Source of the DNA: Stereum hirsutum FP-91666 SS1
Taxonomy: Eukaryota; Basidiomycota; Agaricomycetes; Russulales; Stereaceae
Direction: 5' to 3'
DNA: 64,000 bases
Assembly: GCF_000264905.1 (NCBI RefSeq)
Contig: NW_006763137.1
Location: forward strand, 484,237-548,236
The notes under the pieces are model-generated. The model worked only from the letters and a program-made list of their open reading frames with translations. It was not told the DNA's origin and did no database searches. The translations under genes were made by a program, and so were the position numbers. Positions 24,001 through 35,198 of the stretch are shown here, piece by piece. Within the stretch, counting starts at the first letter, position 1. Each line of letters starts with the position of its first letter.

Positions 24001-27000
24001 GCGGATGTGTCGATGTCGACCCGGGCTGTCGAGTTGGAGAATGCTTGCCAGATAGTAAGAGGCTGGTCCCAAGGTTGATTTACGACCCTCTCGTGCTAGT
24101 AGCGACCCAAAAACATCAGTTTACGTGCAATGAGGAAGAGAAATGGAACGTACGACAGCTCCAACGTATTCCGTGAGTTTGTCTACAGGCTCGGGCCCCG
24201 CCGCAGCGTTCACTAATGTAATAATGGACCAGATAACGGAATAAAGCACATAACGAACCGCGCGGAAGATGATCGGGAAGAAGAGCTTGTTGAGGATGTA
24301 GAGGACAGAATCCGTGATAGGATCCGTGATGATGCGCATGATGCGGATGGGCCAATGGAGAATATGGAGTGCGCGCTTTGGGTCGAGCTAGAGCGTCCAT
24401 ATAGAGGGTCAATCGCTATCCGGTTCGATGAAGAGACAAAGTGAATGAACTCACAACAAGCAGCGCAGCAGATTTTCCAAGAGTGTATGGGACCCAGACT
24501 CCAAGACCGATGGCAGTATCCAGGACGAAGACCATAAGTGCAGCCTGCCGATAAGGAAAGTGCAAGTGAGATGACAAGCTCCGTCGTAAACATACTCGTA
24601 AAAACCAAACTCACGTTTTGAGCCACAGCATGCAAAGGACCCCTCATCCCAATAGCTAAGATTAATCCGCGACAAATCAGCATCCATCCTACCCCCTTTC
24701 TCTCCCAACCCATCCACCCAAGATTCCGCCAAACCTGACGAGAGGGAAAAAAAACTCACCCTCAAACGCTCCCTCCATATCATCCTCCCCCGCAAACTCA
24801 TCATCCATAAACTCCGGCTGCACACCCTGCTCTCCCTCCCCCACTGCCTCCGGTATCTCCGCTGGCAGTATCGGCGCGAACCCCGCATTCCCTAACCTCG
24901 CATCCCCACCCGGAGGAATCCCAGCACCAAGCTGATGCAACCTACCCCCAGGCACGAAAGCTGCCCTCTCCCTGGCGGGAGCGAACGGCCTCCTCTCCCC
25001 AACCCCGATGATTTCTCCTCTATCCCTAATGGGCACGAGCTGCCCTCCTTGAGGCCGGGCCCAAAAGACGGGGGCATCCGCAATAGGCTCTAAGCCCCTC
25101 ACAGCCCCATCTTCTTCGTCCCCTTCATCGTCCTCTTCTGAATCGGATGGTACGAAGATTAGAGGAGGTGGGCCTTCGTCTCCTCCTCTGTGGTTTCGTG
25201 CTGTCCCTGCGGTACGCACTGGACCACCATCCTCAACCATGACGTCCTCTAGCCTGACACCAGGGACAAAACCCGAATTTCGCGTAAACCCTTCATCTGA
25301 CCAAACCCACGTACTCTCCCCATTCCCCCGCTTCTCACCCTCCCCCTGCGCCTCCACCTCTCTGAAATACCTCGCGTGTTCTCTCCGCATCTCTTCTCCT
25401 TCTTCATCTCCCTCCTCCGCCCTATCTTTCCCCTTCCCCTTGTCTTTCTCCTCCCCTATGTCTTTTGCTTTCCCTTTGCCCTTATCCACACCCTGCCCCT
25501 CAGCATCCTCAACACCGTCAAAATACCCCGGTCCAGATCTAGACGCCGACGACAACGCAGATCCCTCCTCCACATCATCATCCTTGAACTCTTCCGGCGG
25601 TCGATATGTAGCGAGCGATGGTGATCCCAATGGCGTATTATCGTTACCGGCAGCCCCAATCGCTGGAACTCGCATCACACCGGGTCCGATGGGTGGGGTC
25701 GTTGGAGTCGGGAGCGTCGCGTATGGCATGGGAGGACGGCGAGGGACGGGGATAGTCATTCCTGTGGGTCTTGGAGGAAGTGGGAGAGGTTGGGATTCCG
25801 TTGGTTTGGGAGTGGGGTTGAGAGCGCTTGCGCCATTGGGTACGGGTTGGGGTGCCTGAGATTGTTGTGGTGATGACGAACTAGGCGTGGGCGAAGAAGA
25901 TGAAGGCGTAGAGAAGAATGAAGACGATGTGAGTTCGGGTGATGAGCTTGATCTTGACAGAGAGAAGGCGGAGGGGAGGACAGGAGGTGATGTGACCAGT
26001 GGAGATGAAGACGACGGTGTTTGGTTCTGAAGTTGTTGCGGTAATGCTAAAGTTGACGATGAAGAGGAGGGGGTGGAGGCAATGAGGGGGTAAGGTAATG
26101 GAGAAGTTGGCAATGCGTTTCGAGCTGCCGCAGCGCCGTTGGGTGGGGTGGCGAAGAAGTCGCTCGAAGCTGAGGTTGAAGGGGAGGCAGCTGTAGACGT
26201 GGATGGCAGAGTCGGCTCCCTATACTTCGACGAGCTTTCTTGATAGTTAGTCCAAGCCGAGATATGCTCTAGTTTCTCCTCCATCGTCATGCGCTCCATG
26301 GCCGCAGTCTCGTCGTCATAAGCCGCCCTTACCTCAGGATTGGTCTTCAAGGTCATCACCGGATACTTCGCTGCCAAATAGTCACCAACACGTTCGTGGT
26401 CCGTGAACGGTACCGTAGGATCGGTCTCCCTAGCCTTCTTGGCCCTCCTGATCTCCTTGTTCTGTTCAATCCACTCATTCATAGCTGCCGTGAAGGCCTC
26501 CGCATTAGAATGCTTGGACGCTTTGGAACCCTGACGATAACGAGACTTCAATGGGTCGGGACCATTCGCTGACCCTGTCGGGGCTGCGGTAGATGTCGAA
26601 GGATCAGGATTAGGATCTTCATGCGTCCGTTGGCGAAAGGGAAGTCCTCGCATGGGTCGGTCGGGGTGACGAGGTACGATAGGTGCTGCTCGCATGAATT
26701 CGATTACCGCGTCGAGATCTACATCCGGCTCGAATCTCACTAGGGGGCCAGATTGCTCCTTTATTTGCTCCGTCTCCGTCTCCGTCTCCTGGTCCTGGTC
26801 CTGGTCCTGGTCCAGCTCAAGCTCAAGCTCAAGCTCCTGCACTACGTCCTGGTCCTGTTCGACCTGTGCTTCGCCCTCCACTTCACCATCAACACCGCCC
26901 TCGCCCTCAAGTTCGCCTTCGACTTCACCCTCCAGTTCAACTTCGCCGTCTCCTTCGCCTTCTTCCACACCTTCTACCACCTCTACAGGCGGCTCCACAT

Positions 27001-27976
27001 CCTCAAACACCCCCGGTCTCGCATTCTGCGAAATCCATTCTCTCAGTAGGAACACGGAAATGAAGACAAGGACGACAACGGTTGCGATAATTTGACCAGT
27101 GAAGATATCTTTAGAGATGACGCGGAGGAAGTTGTCGGATGTGATGGTTTCCATGATGGACGGGGTATGGTCGTTGTTGACTGGAGAAGAGTCGGTGGAG
27201 GAGGCGTAGTCGGGGAGCAAGTATGTCGAGTTAGTGGTGGATGAGATGGTGCCATTGAAGGAGAAGAGGCGGAGGAGGGCGGTGGTCATTACGTTGCTTC
27301 TGTTTTGGGGTTGGTCCGGCCGAGGACGAGCAGAGATCCACCATGCACTAGGATAAAGTAGATATGAGAACAAGAGACATATGTAAGATGAATGTCAAAG
27401 GAGTCATACGTGGAGCTTCCCATTGCGAAGTATATTCGCCATGTCCAAACCGTGAACCAGGGCAAGACCGCAAGCCAGACAAATGCGACGAGAACCGCGC
27501 GCAAACAGAATATGACCGCGTGAACGGCTTGTTGTGCAAATTGGCGGAAAAGGAGGATGACGGGGAGATGTGTGGGCATGTCCTGGGCATACACTATTGG
27601 GCCACTAGGATGAGTAAGAGATGCCGTGATGGAGGATGATGAGGACGCACCTTTGCTGAAAGAGTACTGATGCTTGCAGACGTCACACGTCTTCTTCTTG
27701 CTATGCTCAAGCCATGTTGTCAAGCTAAACCAGACACAAGTATCAGAACAGGTCTGGCGCTGGAATAGCAGTGGCGGGAGCACGTACCAGTCTTGGTGGA
27801 TGTACCGAATGGTCCCAGAACATTTACATGGATGAAAGAGCGGCTGTCCAGGCTCGGCTGGAGCACTGCATATCCTACAAGTGTCTGTCAAAAAATCGCG
27901 TCAGTGAGAGGTCTGCACACTTTCAGAATGAGGTTCCATCTATCCCAAGGAGGCGCGTACCTTGCTCCTCAAGCAT
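21053..27976 (-). CDS. DOA10: DOA10/MARCH6-type ERAD E3 ubiquitin ligase
   Basis: Polytopic ligase of the ER and inner nuclear membrane that marks misfolded proteins for the proteasome. Exon 1 has only 16 coding bases (MLEEQ plus one base, 27961-27976). Exon 2 opens the RING-CH domain: DTCRICSAP, FHPCKCSGTIRYIHQDCL (the Cys codon is split by an intron), then CDVCKHQYSF. Hydrophobic segments follow (AVLVAFVWLAVLPWFTVW, IIATVVVLVFISVFLL). A long disordered insert comes next, with a strongly acidic E/G and then ELELEL/DQDQDQ repeat, and a Ser/Pro-rich part. The C-terminal half has many membrane segments, including the conserved region with PFPYRVIGFILALWTVGSF-like helices. The C-terminus is acidic and ends DVLDPVWNTT at 21053. 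By span it encodes about 2,000 residues, longer than the yeast protein mainly because of the disordered insert. Confidence 0.92.
26761..26970 (-). repeat. In-frame acidic tandem repeat inside DOA10
   Basis: Short tandem units on the plus strand (GGTCCT and GCTCAA series, then TTCGCC/CTCGCC-like units) encode, on the minus strand, E-G-x-rich then (EL)n and (DQ)n runs followed by ETETE. The frame is kept throughout, so the repeat lies in the cytosolic loop after the second predicted helix. Confidence 0.7.
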
Positions 27977-29081
27977 GGCGCACTCCCGGCCCTCCAATAT
28001 TGGCGACGTTAAATCAATAAGTCGGCTTCAGCTCACAATCAAGGAATAACAGGCAGTAGAAGGTCTCGAATGAAGAAGAGCTTGTGGTAGTTGGGGACGA
28101 AGGAGATGCGGGCAGTTACACTTCGCTGCCGTCGATGCGTTTCTCGTAGGATATTTGTCCGACAAGACCCAGAGTGGAAACACTAACCTCGTCATGCATC
28201 ATTACGTAATTTAATCTGCACCGCCTCGGAGAGACACATGCCTCCGTTGAGTCACGGTCTGCAAACGGACGTTTCTTTTAAACCACGTCAATACAGAGAA
28301 TCATTGAGATAACACACAGATAAACAAGAAATCCGTGTTCCTATGAAGAAGTTGGAACAGATAGAGATAAAGCCGTTGAAAATACAGGAATAGGGAAGAA
28401 GGACACGAAGTCCAGTACATGACGGCGGCGATACATGGCAGGGAAAACTGAGAGAAGAAGTAAATTACAACGGATAGCAAATAACGAGGAGGAAAGAGAA
28501 AGGAGAAATGCAGCAGTGAAAGTACATACAGGAGCAGTGTCAGGCTCCCACTGTACAGCGAGTGGCACCGTAGACTAGGGCTAGTGTCGAAGGGTTTGAT
28601 AACCTTCATGATCGACGCGGACTCCGTTTATTTCTCGGCACCAATATGGGTTTGCAAGTAGGATTGTAGAGAAAGCCACGACCAACGTTGCTCGATATCG
28701 CATAAGAGCAACTTGATGCACGAGGTGATGTCCGTCTTGGGAAGAAGTTTCGTTTTGGGATATGTAGAGCGCGAGGAAGAGGCATTGGGGTGAGGACGAT
28801 GGACTGAGTACGTGAGCAGATGAGACGACGTAGACCAGAGGCGGTTGCTGCAGCAATCTCTAGCCCTGAGTCAGGCAGGATGTCAGACAGACCCAGGTCG
28901 GACATGGGAGTGGGCTCCACAGTCAAAGGTATGCTCCGATGAGGGAAGTGTCGGAGGGCAGCAAGGACCGACAGCAGGAGGGTTCGAGAGAGGTATTCTA
29001 CGAGCGCATGTGATCACAAAGCGGTAGAGAGCAGGGTCTGCAATCGTGGTGAAGGTAGGGACCAATGCGAGCAGGGTAGCC
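27977..29081. other. Intergenic region upstream of DOA10
   Basis: About 1.1 kb between the DOA10 start and the end of the HNH-like gene on the same strand. It should contain the DOA10 promoter. Minus-strand frames of about 100 codons at 28301-28609 and 28606-28926 have no recognisable content and no splice context. Confidence 0.45.
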
Positions 29082-30746
29082 TCAGCCCGATGTCCGCTCC
29101 CACAACAGTGGCGACTGGTCATTGAACATCTTCGCGACCTCCTCCGCTCGCTTTTTTACGGCCCATTTCGGCCAGACGGGGAGACTGCCCGGCTGCCACG
29201 TCCACGGAGAGGAAGAAGGTACGGCGCGAGAGGGTTCGGATCTGTACTTCCTCAAGGAAGCATCCGCCTTGTCGGCAACAGGCTGGTAGCGTCTTTGCTT
29301 CCGAGTCCATGCTCGGACGTCGCGACGATTCCCACAGCCATTCAGGAAATGCAAGTACGAAGGCTCAGGGACGGGGTTTTTGCCTCTGCGTGCAGGCGCC
29401 GGGAGGGCTTGTAGCTGAGGTTGATAAAGGGAATTGTCGAGTGGAACGTACGAAAACTCAGTACCTTCGAAGCTCGAGTCCATGACATCGTAGCGAAGGA
29501 AGACCTGCTCGTTGTCGCGTTCGTAAACGATACCAGAAGTTACGGACTCTACGCAGGAGGGAGTGAGGTGCTCATCCGGCCACCAATGGGCCCCTCCTGG
29601 AGGAGGTGCTCCGACGCGACTACGCGAACAAGACACAGTCGTCATCGCGGTCTCTGGTTCCGTCAACACACGGTGATGAGGCAGGTGCATCTGAGAGACT
29701 GGAACAGGCGGATCACGTCTGGGTTTGTTATAGCATCGGCCGAAGACGTCGTCGGAGCAGTATTTCGGGCGACTGCAGATATGCGCGGCCCGAGAGTCCG
29801 GGGAGACTGAGGTTGAGGGGGGCATTGACGTTGACGGCGGAGACCAAGAAAAAGGAGGTGCAGCTGGGTTCGAAACAGGTATTCCTCGTGCAGCAGCACG
29901 CCGGTGGCCAGAGTTCAGAGGTGGGCCAGGGACCCTTTCTGACATCCAACAATCCCAGATTTTCCGTGTAAGTTCTATTGCCTCTTGATAGCGATCTGGG
30001 AGCTCGTGGAGAGGGAACTGGAGGAACTTCATCATCGCATTCACGATGGCGGGGTAAGGATGCACGTGACAACGTAGAAGAGGGACGGTGTCGTATGGAG
30101 AAAGGTGTTCGACATAATTCGCGACATGTGGATGATGGCGACGCACGAAAGAGATTGGCTCTGTCAGGCATCGTAGCGGGATGAACTGGTAGTCGCGAAC
30201 AGCACGAGGGTGAACCTGTGAAGACGACAATGAGATAGCGTGCGTAATCATAGTAGAGAAAAAACTACCTCGCGCCAGTTGGGCCGCTTAGAATAAGGAA
30301 GCGACCTATGAGCTTTAACATCGTCAAGAATTTGCCTTAGAAGTTCGATGCTCGGGAGGATGGCCCATGAGCCACTTTCGAAAGCTGAAACCATGTCTAA
30401 GCGCACTGTGTGGAATACTGTTATGATTAAATATTATCATAAAATGGAAGCATCCACGCACGGTGGAACACATTTGATGGTCTATCGAGACACAGGTCCA
30501 ATCCTCTTTGCCCCCATACATGAGCGAGTCGGTATTGCTGTGAGGAAGTATCATATATCAGTATTTCGTGATAACAGAGGGCCATGGACTCACCAGATTC
30601 TTGTCAGACGAGAACGGATCAATCAGTGCTGTTTGGAAGAGGCCTGCGGCAGGTTGAGTTTCCGATGTCAACAAGCACCATGGTTCAATCCCCTTTGGTA
30701 TCGTCGAGGCGCGAGAAGCAGAGCGTGGACGCGATGGGTAGGACAT
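29082..30746 (-). CDS. HNH-nuclease-like protein with substituted active site (paralogue A)
   Basis: From the ATG at 30746 the protein reads MSYPSRPRSASRAS, then the HNH_2-type start PWCLLTSETQP. It continues through four exons joined by short introns (LQYRLAHVWGQRGLDL, RPSNVFHLRLDMVSAFESG, then KRPNWRE and a long last exon). It aligns residue by residue with the gene at 31496: CLLT with CAVT, NVFHLRLDMVSAFESG with NVFPLRVDVHKPFDDG, PYSKRPNWRE with PPYWRQ, LLRCHVHPYPAIVNAM with IKTHIHPFPFVYDLV. The first catalytic His (AHVIP in the partner) is here TALIDP, and the second (DVHKPF) is DMVSAF, while the Asn is kept. The fold is probably present without nuclease activity. The C-terminal ~280 residues are Pro/Ser/Arg-rich and unmatched. 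The start and first four exons are well supported; the far C-terminus less so. Confidence 0.6.
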
Positions 30747-31301
30747 TTTGAGAAGAAAAAGTGTTTCGTGAGCAATTGTAGGCAGGAGAGCAGAATAAAC
30801 CTAACGAGACGAAGGTCGTGGTCGTGGTTCAATTGATGCGAGTTCAAAGTCAAGCCAAGCCGGTGTCAAAGCTTTCGAACCGCGAAACCGGCAAATTCCG
30901 GTCCAGCCCAGTGCCAGTGACAGGGCTCGGGGACCTCCTGTCCTCGACGGTGCCGCATCATCCAGCTGAAAGTTTGTCGCTGCCAATAATCACGTCTAGT
31001 ACCCTTGAATGTCTCCTGAAATGGATATAAAACCTAAGCCGGCCACTCTCTCACCGCAGGCATGCCGCCAATCATCACACGCTATTGCGTCGAGGGTCTA
31101 CCTAAGAGTCGGTGGCAACTTGAAAGCACATCGCTCAGGAAGTTTACGACGGCCAACCCTGACAGAACTCGTACAATCAGAACCACCTCTCTTTGGTCCG
31201 CACTTTGGCAATTTGCCATCTTGAAGTGCCATCAATTGACCTCACGTTACACTGGCTTACGCTAGGCTGGCTTTTCTTTGAACTCGCCTCACTTGGAACA
31301 A

Positions 31302-31333
31302 CTGTCTTTACTTTGACCTGTCTTTACTTTGAC
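31302..31333. repeat. 16-bp perfect tandem repeat in a promoter
   Basis: CTGTCTTTACTTTGAC occurs twice in direct contact (31302-31317 and 31318-31333), about 65 bp before the TATA box of the gene at 31496. It could be a doubled binding site or simple slippage. Confidence 0.85.
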
Positions 31334-31397
31334 CTGACATGGCACCGCAGAATCCATGTCGCTTCTCGGTGATGCCATTGTTCTCCGGTTAGCTCAA

Positions 31398-31405
31398 TAT
31401 ATAAA
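31398..31405 (+). promoter_or_regulatory. TATA box of the HNH gene
   Basis: TATATAAA about 90 bp upstream of the ATG at 31496, which itself has a good start context (CACCATGGT). Confidence 0.6.
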
Positions 31406-31495
31406 GGGCATAGCCCTCAAAGTTATCTATCACACTTCTCATTCTCCAACGTATATTCTCGTTTCTTGACTGCCACGACTTTGTTTATCCTCACC

Positions 31496-33111
31496 ATGGT
31501 CGTTGTGAATCCCAACTCCACACCTGACTCTCTGGAGATCGATTTTCACGATACCACGTCGGAAGATGCCCAGAAGACACCTACCCGTGGACGAACTCCC
31601 ACTAGAGACTCCTCCCTCCAAAGGTCGAATACTGTCTCTGGACACATAACTGTAGAGAGTGAGCTGACTAGTCCCAACTTTCTGTCTTCTAATATTGTCT
31701 AACTCACTCTCCATGCGACGTCTGCCACAGACTCGACCAACCATGCTCAGGCCACGTTAACAACATCCATTTCTTCCGAGCCTTCAGCTTCTGTGAAGAG
31801 CACAACATCAGTGGCGACCACCATCGAGGACGTCGAAACACATGATGATCCAAACTATCGCCCTACTCTTGATACCATCTCCGCAGCTTTGTCTCTTGCA
31901 GCTGAACTCAACATAGACCCATTACCGTCCTATATTGGCCAACGGACCCGGGGGGAGCGCTCACCAGTCCCGTTCAAGAATGTCAAACCGGGATCACTGG
32001 CACCGCCAAAGACACGGCGCAAGATTCGTATGCTTCAGAGGGACCTGAACATTCCTGAAGGGCAATGTGCTGTGACGCTAGAGCACACGCCGAAATCTTC
32101 CTTTGAGTATGCGCATGTCATACCTCGCTCCATCGCGTTGACCGAGGCATGTAGTTTTTCCTTTTCTTTAACTGTGCCGCTCACTAACGGACATTACCAC
32201 CAAAACTCAGATTCGTCACCTCGAGAGGGCATTTGGCATGGATCCTGCGACTCTCAATATTCACACACACCCGAACGTATTTCCCTGTATGTCTTATTTC
32301 TCCACACGTTCAATGCGAACCAGTATTGCTCATAAATAATCTCCAGTACGCGTGGATGTCCACAAGCCTTTTGACGATGGTGTCTGGAGCTGTGCCCCTG
32401 TAGCTGGCTCCGATCTCGAGGAAGAGATGAAAGTCTACCTCCATGCACTCAAACAAGTCAAAGCAGTCGAGGGACACCCTCCGTATTGGAGACAGGTTAG
32501 CGGTCTTTCTATCGAACTTTCCTCAGCAATACTAAGCCCCCTCCCAGGTAATCAATCGCAAACAATACGAGTATAGTTTCGTTGTGCTTGATACTGAGCC
32601 GTGGGCGATCGCCCGACGTCTCCAGCCAACCAACAATCCAGATTATCATGTCCACGAGACAATCAACTACCCATTCGAAAAAATGACCATTAAAACTCAC
32701 ATTCACCCCTTCCCTTTCGTGTATGACCTGGTCACAAAAATCAGGCGAACCGCGGACCCTCCTCATACCCAACGGGTGATTGAAGATCGTCATGGCTGCT
32801 CAGTCCAGACGTACTTGGACATCGTTGACGAATGGATGGGCTTGGATCTACCACCCGATTATACCACCGCTGGGCCACGTCCGAAGCCTGTGTCGACCAT
32901 AATGCCACCGGTCACACCGAGGTACCAACTTCGTCATCGTGTTAATGGCAAGGTACCGCCGAAGCCAAAGAATGCCAACGCTCATCGTGCGCAGACCGAC
33001 CCACTTCCTGTAGACGAGGGTGATACATCCTCAGAGACAAGTTCCGACCATCCGCCAGCGGGTGTCATCCAATCCGATACTGCATTGCTTAACAAGAAGG
33101 TCGAATGGTAA
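31496..33111 (+). CDS. HNH-nuclease-like protein with intact H-N-H (paralogue B)
   Basis: The N-terminal ~100 residues are Ser/Thr-rich and disordered. The HNH_2-type domain starts near 32060 with CAVTLEHTP, followed by YAHVIPRS (first His), HPNVFPLRVDVHKPFDDG (Asn and second His, split by an intron after NVFP), and a C-terminal part with PPYWRQVINRKQYEYSFVVL and THIHPFPFVYDLV. The tail is basic and ends with LLNKKVEW and TAA at 33109-33111. Introns are short with GT-AG ends. The family is widespread and expanded in Agaricomycetes without a known role. DNA cleavage is inferred from the retained triad only. Divergent paralogue of 29082-30746. Confidence 0.7.
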
Positions 33112-33603
33112 TGTATGCTTTATCTGGTGTCAGTAGTTCGATAATATCTTGTGCCCTCTAAATTCCCTCCCTAGTACTATAATCTTTCTTTACGAGACTC
33201 GATTCTTACATCGCATCCAAATTACCGCACACCCTCCTCTCTTAATTCCGCTTATGTCAGCCTCGTTCTACATATATGTCTCATAACTTTTCTCCGTCTC
33301 TATGTAATACCATGACAATTATGATGACTATTTCTAGCCCAATTGATGCTCTGTTCCGTGTGACGAAGGGAGTAGTAAGTATCCAAACGATAAGCGAAGC
33401 TGAAGGACCCATTGGACTACTTAGAAACTCCAGCAAGGTCACGCATGACTCTCAGCGATTGTCAATACCACGTTCCATAATTCAGCATACACGGAGAGCG
33501 TACCATCAGATACACGACCGCGCTACATAAGTAATAAAACATACTAAAAGGCACGACCGAAACTACATGTACATGACCTAATTGACTACATCCCATTCTC
33601 GCC
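33112..33603. other. Convergent intergenic region
   Basis: 492 bp, AT-rich, between the stops of the HNH gene and the pyroglutamyl peptidase. Only short frames. Expected 3' UTRs. Confidence 0.5.
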
Positions 33604-34503
33604 TTAGCACCTCCCACTCATCACCATTGCCCTAATCAACGCCAATGCCACCTTCCTCCCCTTGTCCAACACGTCCTCGTCGCTCTCCGGTGGCACATGT
33701 AGAAACACGACCGGTCTCTCTCCCTCATCCCCATTCTTCCTCCATAAATGCGATAACGATGAATAATAGATGAAGTCACAGAGATAGAACCCCGCGTTGT
33801 CTGATGCTCTAACACTTATCCCCTCCGGCAGCCCCTTCTCACCTTGCCGTGCGCTAGAACGATGCATCCTCTCGATAATATCATCCACGTCCAAGGTCGA
33901 CTGGACGATCTCCGGGCATCCCCTCCAATATTCTCCCTCCGCCAATCCCATCTCTTCCTCGCATTCTCTAAGCGTTCTCCCATCCACATCTAACGTCGGA
34001 GTGCCCTTCTTTGCGTTGACATCGTACCCGTCTCTATGACCTTGTCTCTCCACTCTATACTCGTTCGCATTGTTGGACATTCCGATATGTAGAATGTACG
34101 AGCATTGAGCGTACGAGGGGTCGTAAGATGGGGAGGAGGGAGAAGAATAGATGGCTGGGATGAGTTTGCGGACGGTAAGAAAGGAGACGTGGATCGGTTC
34201 GGGATAGGGTATGAGTCGAATGGTCAACATTCTTGGTGACGATTCATGGTCTTTGGATAAGGTGTTAGATGTGCCAGTGATGGGAATAGTGATGGTCGAA
34301 GGCAGGGAATGTGCGATGAGAGAGGATGGGTTACGCGGGTATTCTTCGCGGAAAGGGCCAAAGCCGGTGACTAGGACTTTGATCTCGTCAGGGGACTCGT
34401 CTGAGTCCATGCTGGAGGTGGAGATGCTAGATTCGGAGTATCTGTCTGATTCAGAGCTTGGGGTTGGGGAACGAGGTGGTGGTGGTGGTGGGGACGGTGG
34501 CAT
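33604..34503 (-). CDS. Pyroglutamyl peptidase I (peptidase C15)
   Basis: Cytosolic cysteine peptidase that removes N-terminal pyroglutamate from peptides. It is a single uninterrupted frame of 299 codons from the ATG at 34503 to the TAA at 33604-33606. After a Pro/Ser-rich leader of ~40 residues (MPPSPPPPPPRSPTPSSESD) the conserved start VLVTGFGPFREEYPRNPS appears. The catalytic Cys lies in NAGFYLCDFIYYSSL and the His in VVFLHVPPE, both in the expected context. ILHIGMSNNANEYRVER matches the central strand region. It is longer than bacterial forms (about 215 residues) because of the leader and a Ser-rich insertion. The absence of introns is unusual beside its intron-rich neighbours. Confidence 0.9.
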   Translation of the reverse strand: MPPSPPPPPPRSPTPSSESDRYSESSISTSSMDSDESPDEIKVLVTGFGPFREEYPRNPSSLIAHSLPSTITIPITGTSNTLSKDHESSPRMLTIRLIPYPEPIHVSFLTVRKLIPAIYSSPSSPSYDPSYAQCSYILHIGMSNNANEYRVERQGHRDGYDVNAKKGTPTLDVDGRTLRECEEEMGLAEGEYWRGCPEIVQSTLDVDDIIERMHRSSARQGEKGLPEGISVRASDNAGFYLCDFIYYSSLSHLWRKNGDEGERPVVFLHVPPESDEDVLDKGRKVALALIRAMVMSGRC

Positions 34504-34750
34504 GATGATATCGCGTCACAAGCTTGCAGTGAAGTAGATATGAATAGATCGAGGAGCTCTGAATCCAAACTGCCAACAGGACAGCTGATTAATGGATAAC
34601 GGTAGATTGACCACCACTGCTATTTTCCTCAGTGTATCAGGATATCATGTTCGGCCCAAGTGTCGTAGAACAAGAGGAGGCAAAGAGGATGTCCATGTGC
34701 TGATTGTGGCGGTGGCGATAAGCTGCGAACGCGGAAGGCCGGACGGATTT

Positions 34751-34805
34751 CAGTTCGAAGTTCCGAAGGCTTCTGATCCTAACAGAACCAAACAACCGCG
34801 TCGCG
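34751..34805 (+). promoter_or_regulatory. Shared upstream block, copy 1
   Basis: About 55 bp with the core CCGAAGGCTTCTGATCCTAA, then ACCAAACAACCGCGTCGCG. It is almost the same as 39161-39215 upstream of the intact MYND gene, and weaker at 43651-43700. It lies about 200 bp before the start codon of the MYND relic. Confidence 0.75.
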
Positions 34806-35006
34806 TTCAAGTCGCGTTAAGTCGCGATCGCGTTCCGCTTGATTAGTTCGATCATACTTTTTCTGTTCTCCTAATGATTGCCTAATAAGTACGGCACAAG
34901 GTAAATGGGCCCATACGAACACGCGTCACTCTCTGTATTTGCGCAATTGTCATGGTGTACTGATTGCTGCTCATACTTGTCTTGCACTCTACCAGTCGGA
35001 CGTGCC

Positions 35007-35198
35007 ATGGGTCCAAAACTCAGACTTCAATCACCTATGCAAACTAAGTAGTACTGAGATACTCCGCGTCCTCGCGGGCCAGACGAACCTGAGGCCAAAT
35101 CTCGAGCTAAAGTGTTTGAGATGGTTGTTCAAGGCAAAAAGCTGGCGGCGAAGATCGCGATACATATGCAGGACCTGGAGAAGGAGCTCGACAAATGA
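35007..35198 (+). pseudogene. Internally deleted relic of the MYND zinc-finger gene
   Basis: The relic keeps the two ends of the gene found at 39397-41262. The start at 35007 (MGPKLRLQ) matches MAPKRRHQ. After a short tract and an in-frame stop, 35060-35198 matches the exon after the MYND finger: LRVLAGQTNL against LRVLAEQTNL, a frameshift, then KKLAAKIAIHMQDLEKEL against KELAAKIGLHMQDLRKEL, ending in TGA. The roughly 1.4 kb between these points in the intact gene is missing. The upstream block at 34751 shows the promoter was part of the duplicated unit. Confidence 0.8.

Larger units (their letters stand above)
30747..31495. promoter_or_regulatory. Divergent promoter region of the two HNH-like paralogues
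   Basis: 749 bp between the two start codons. It holds a TATA box for the plus-strand gene (31398-31405), a 16-bp tandem repeat (31302-31333) and a second TATA-like stretch at about 31023. A 67-codon plus-strand open frame (31062-31265) lies in it; I do not call it a gene. Confidence 0.45.

Noticed and set aside
26694..27095. Ser-rich plus-strand frame
   Set aside because: Antisense of the acidic repeat in DOA10.
34592..34846. 84-codon plus-strand frame starting MDNGRLTTTAIF
   Set aside because: It runs through the shared upstream block, which is non-coding in the other copies.
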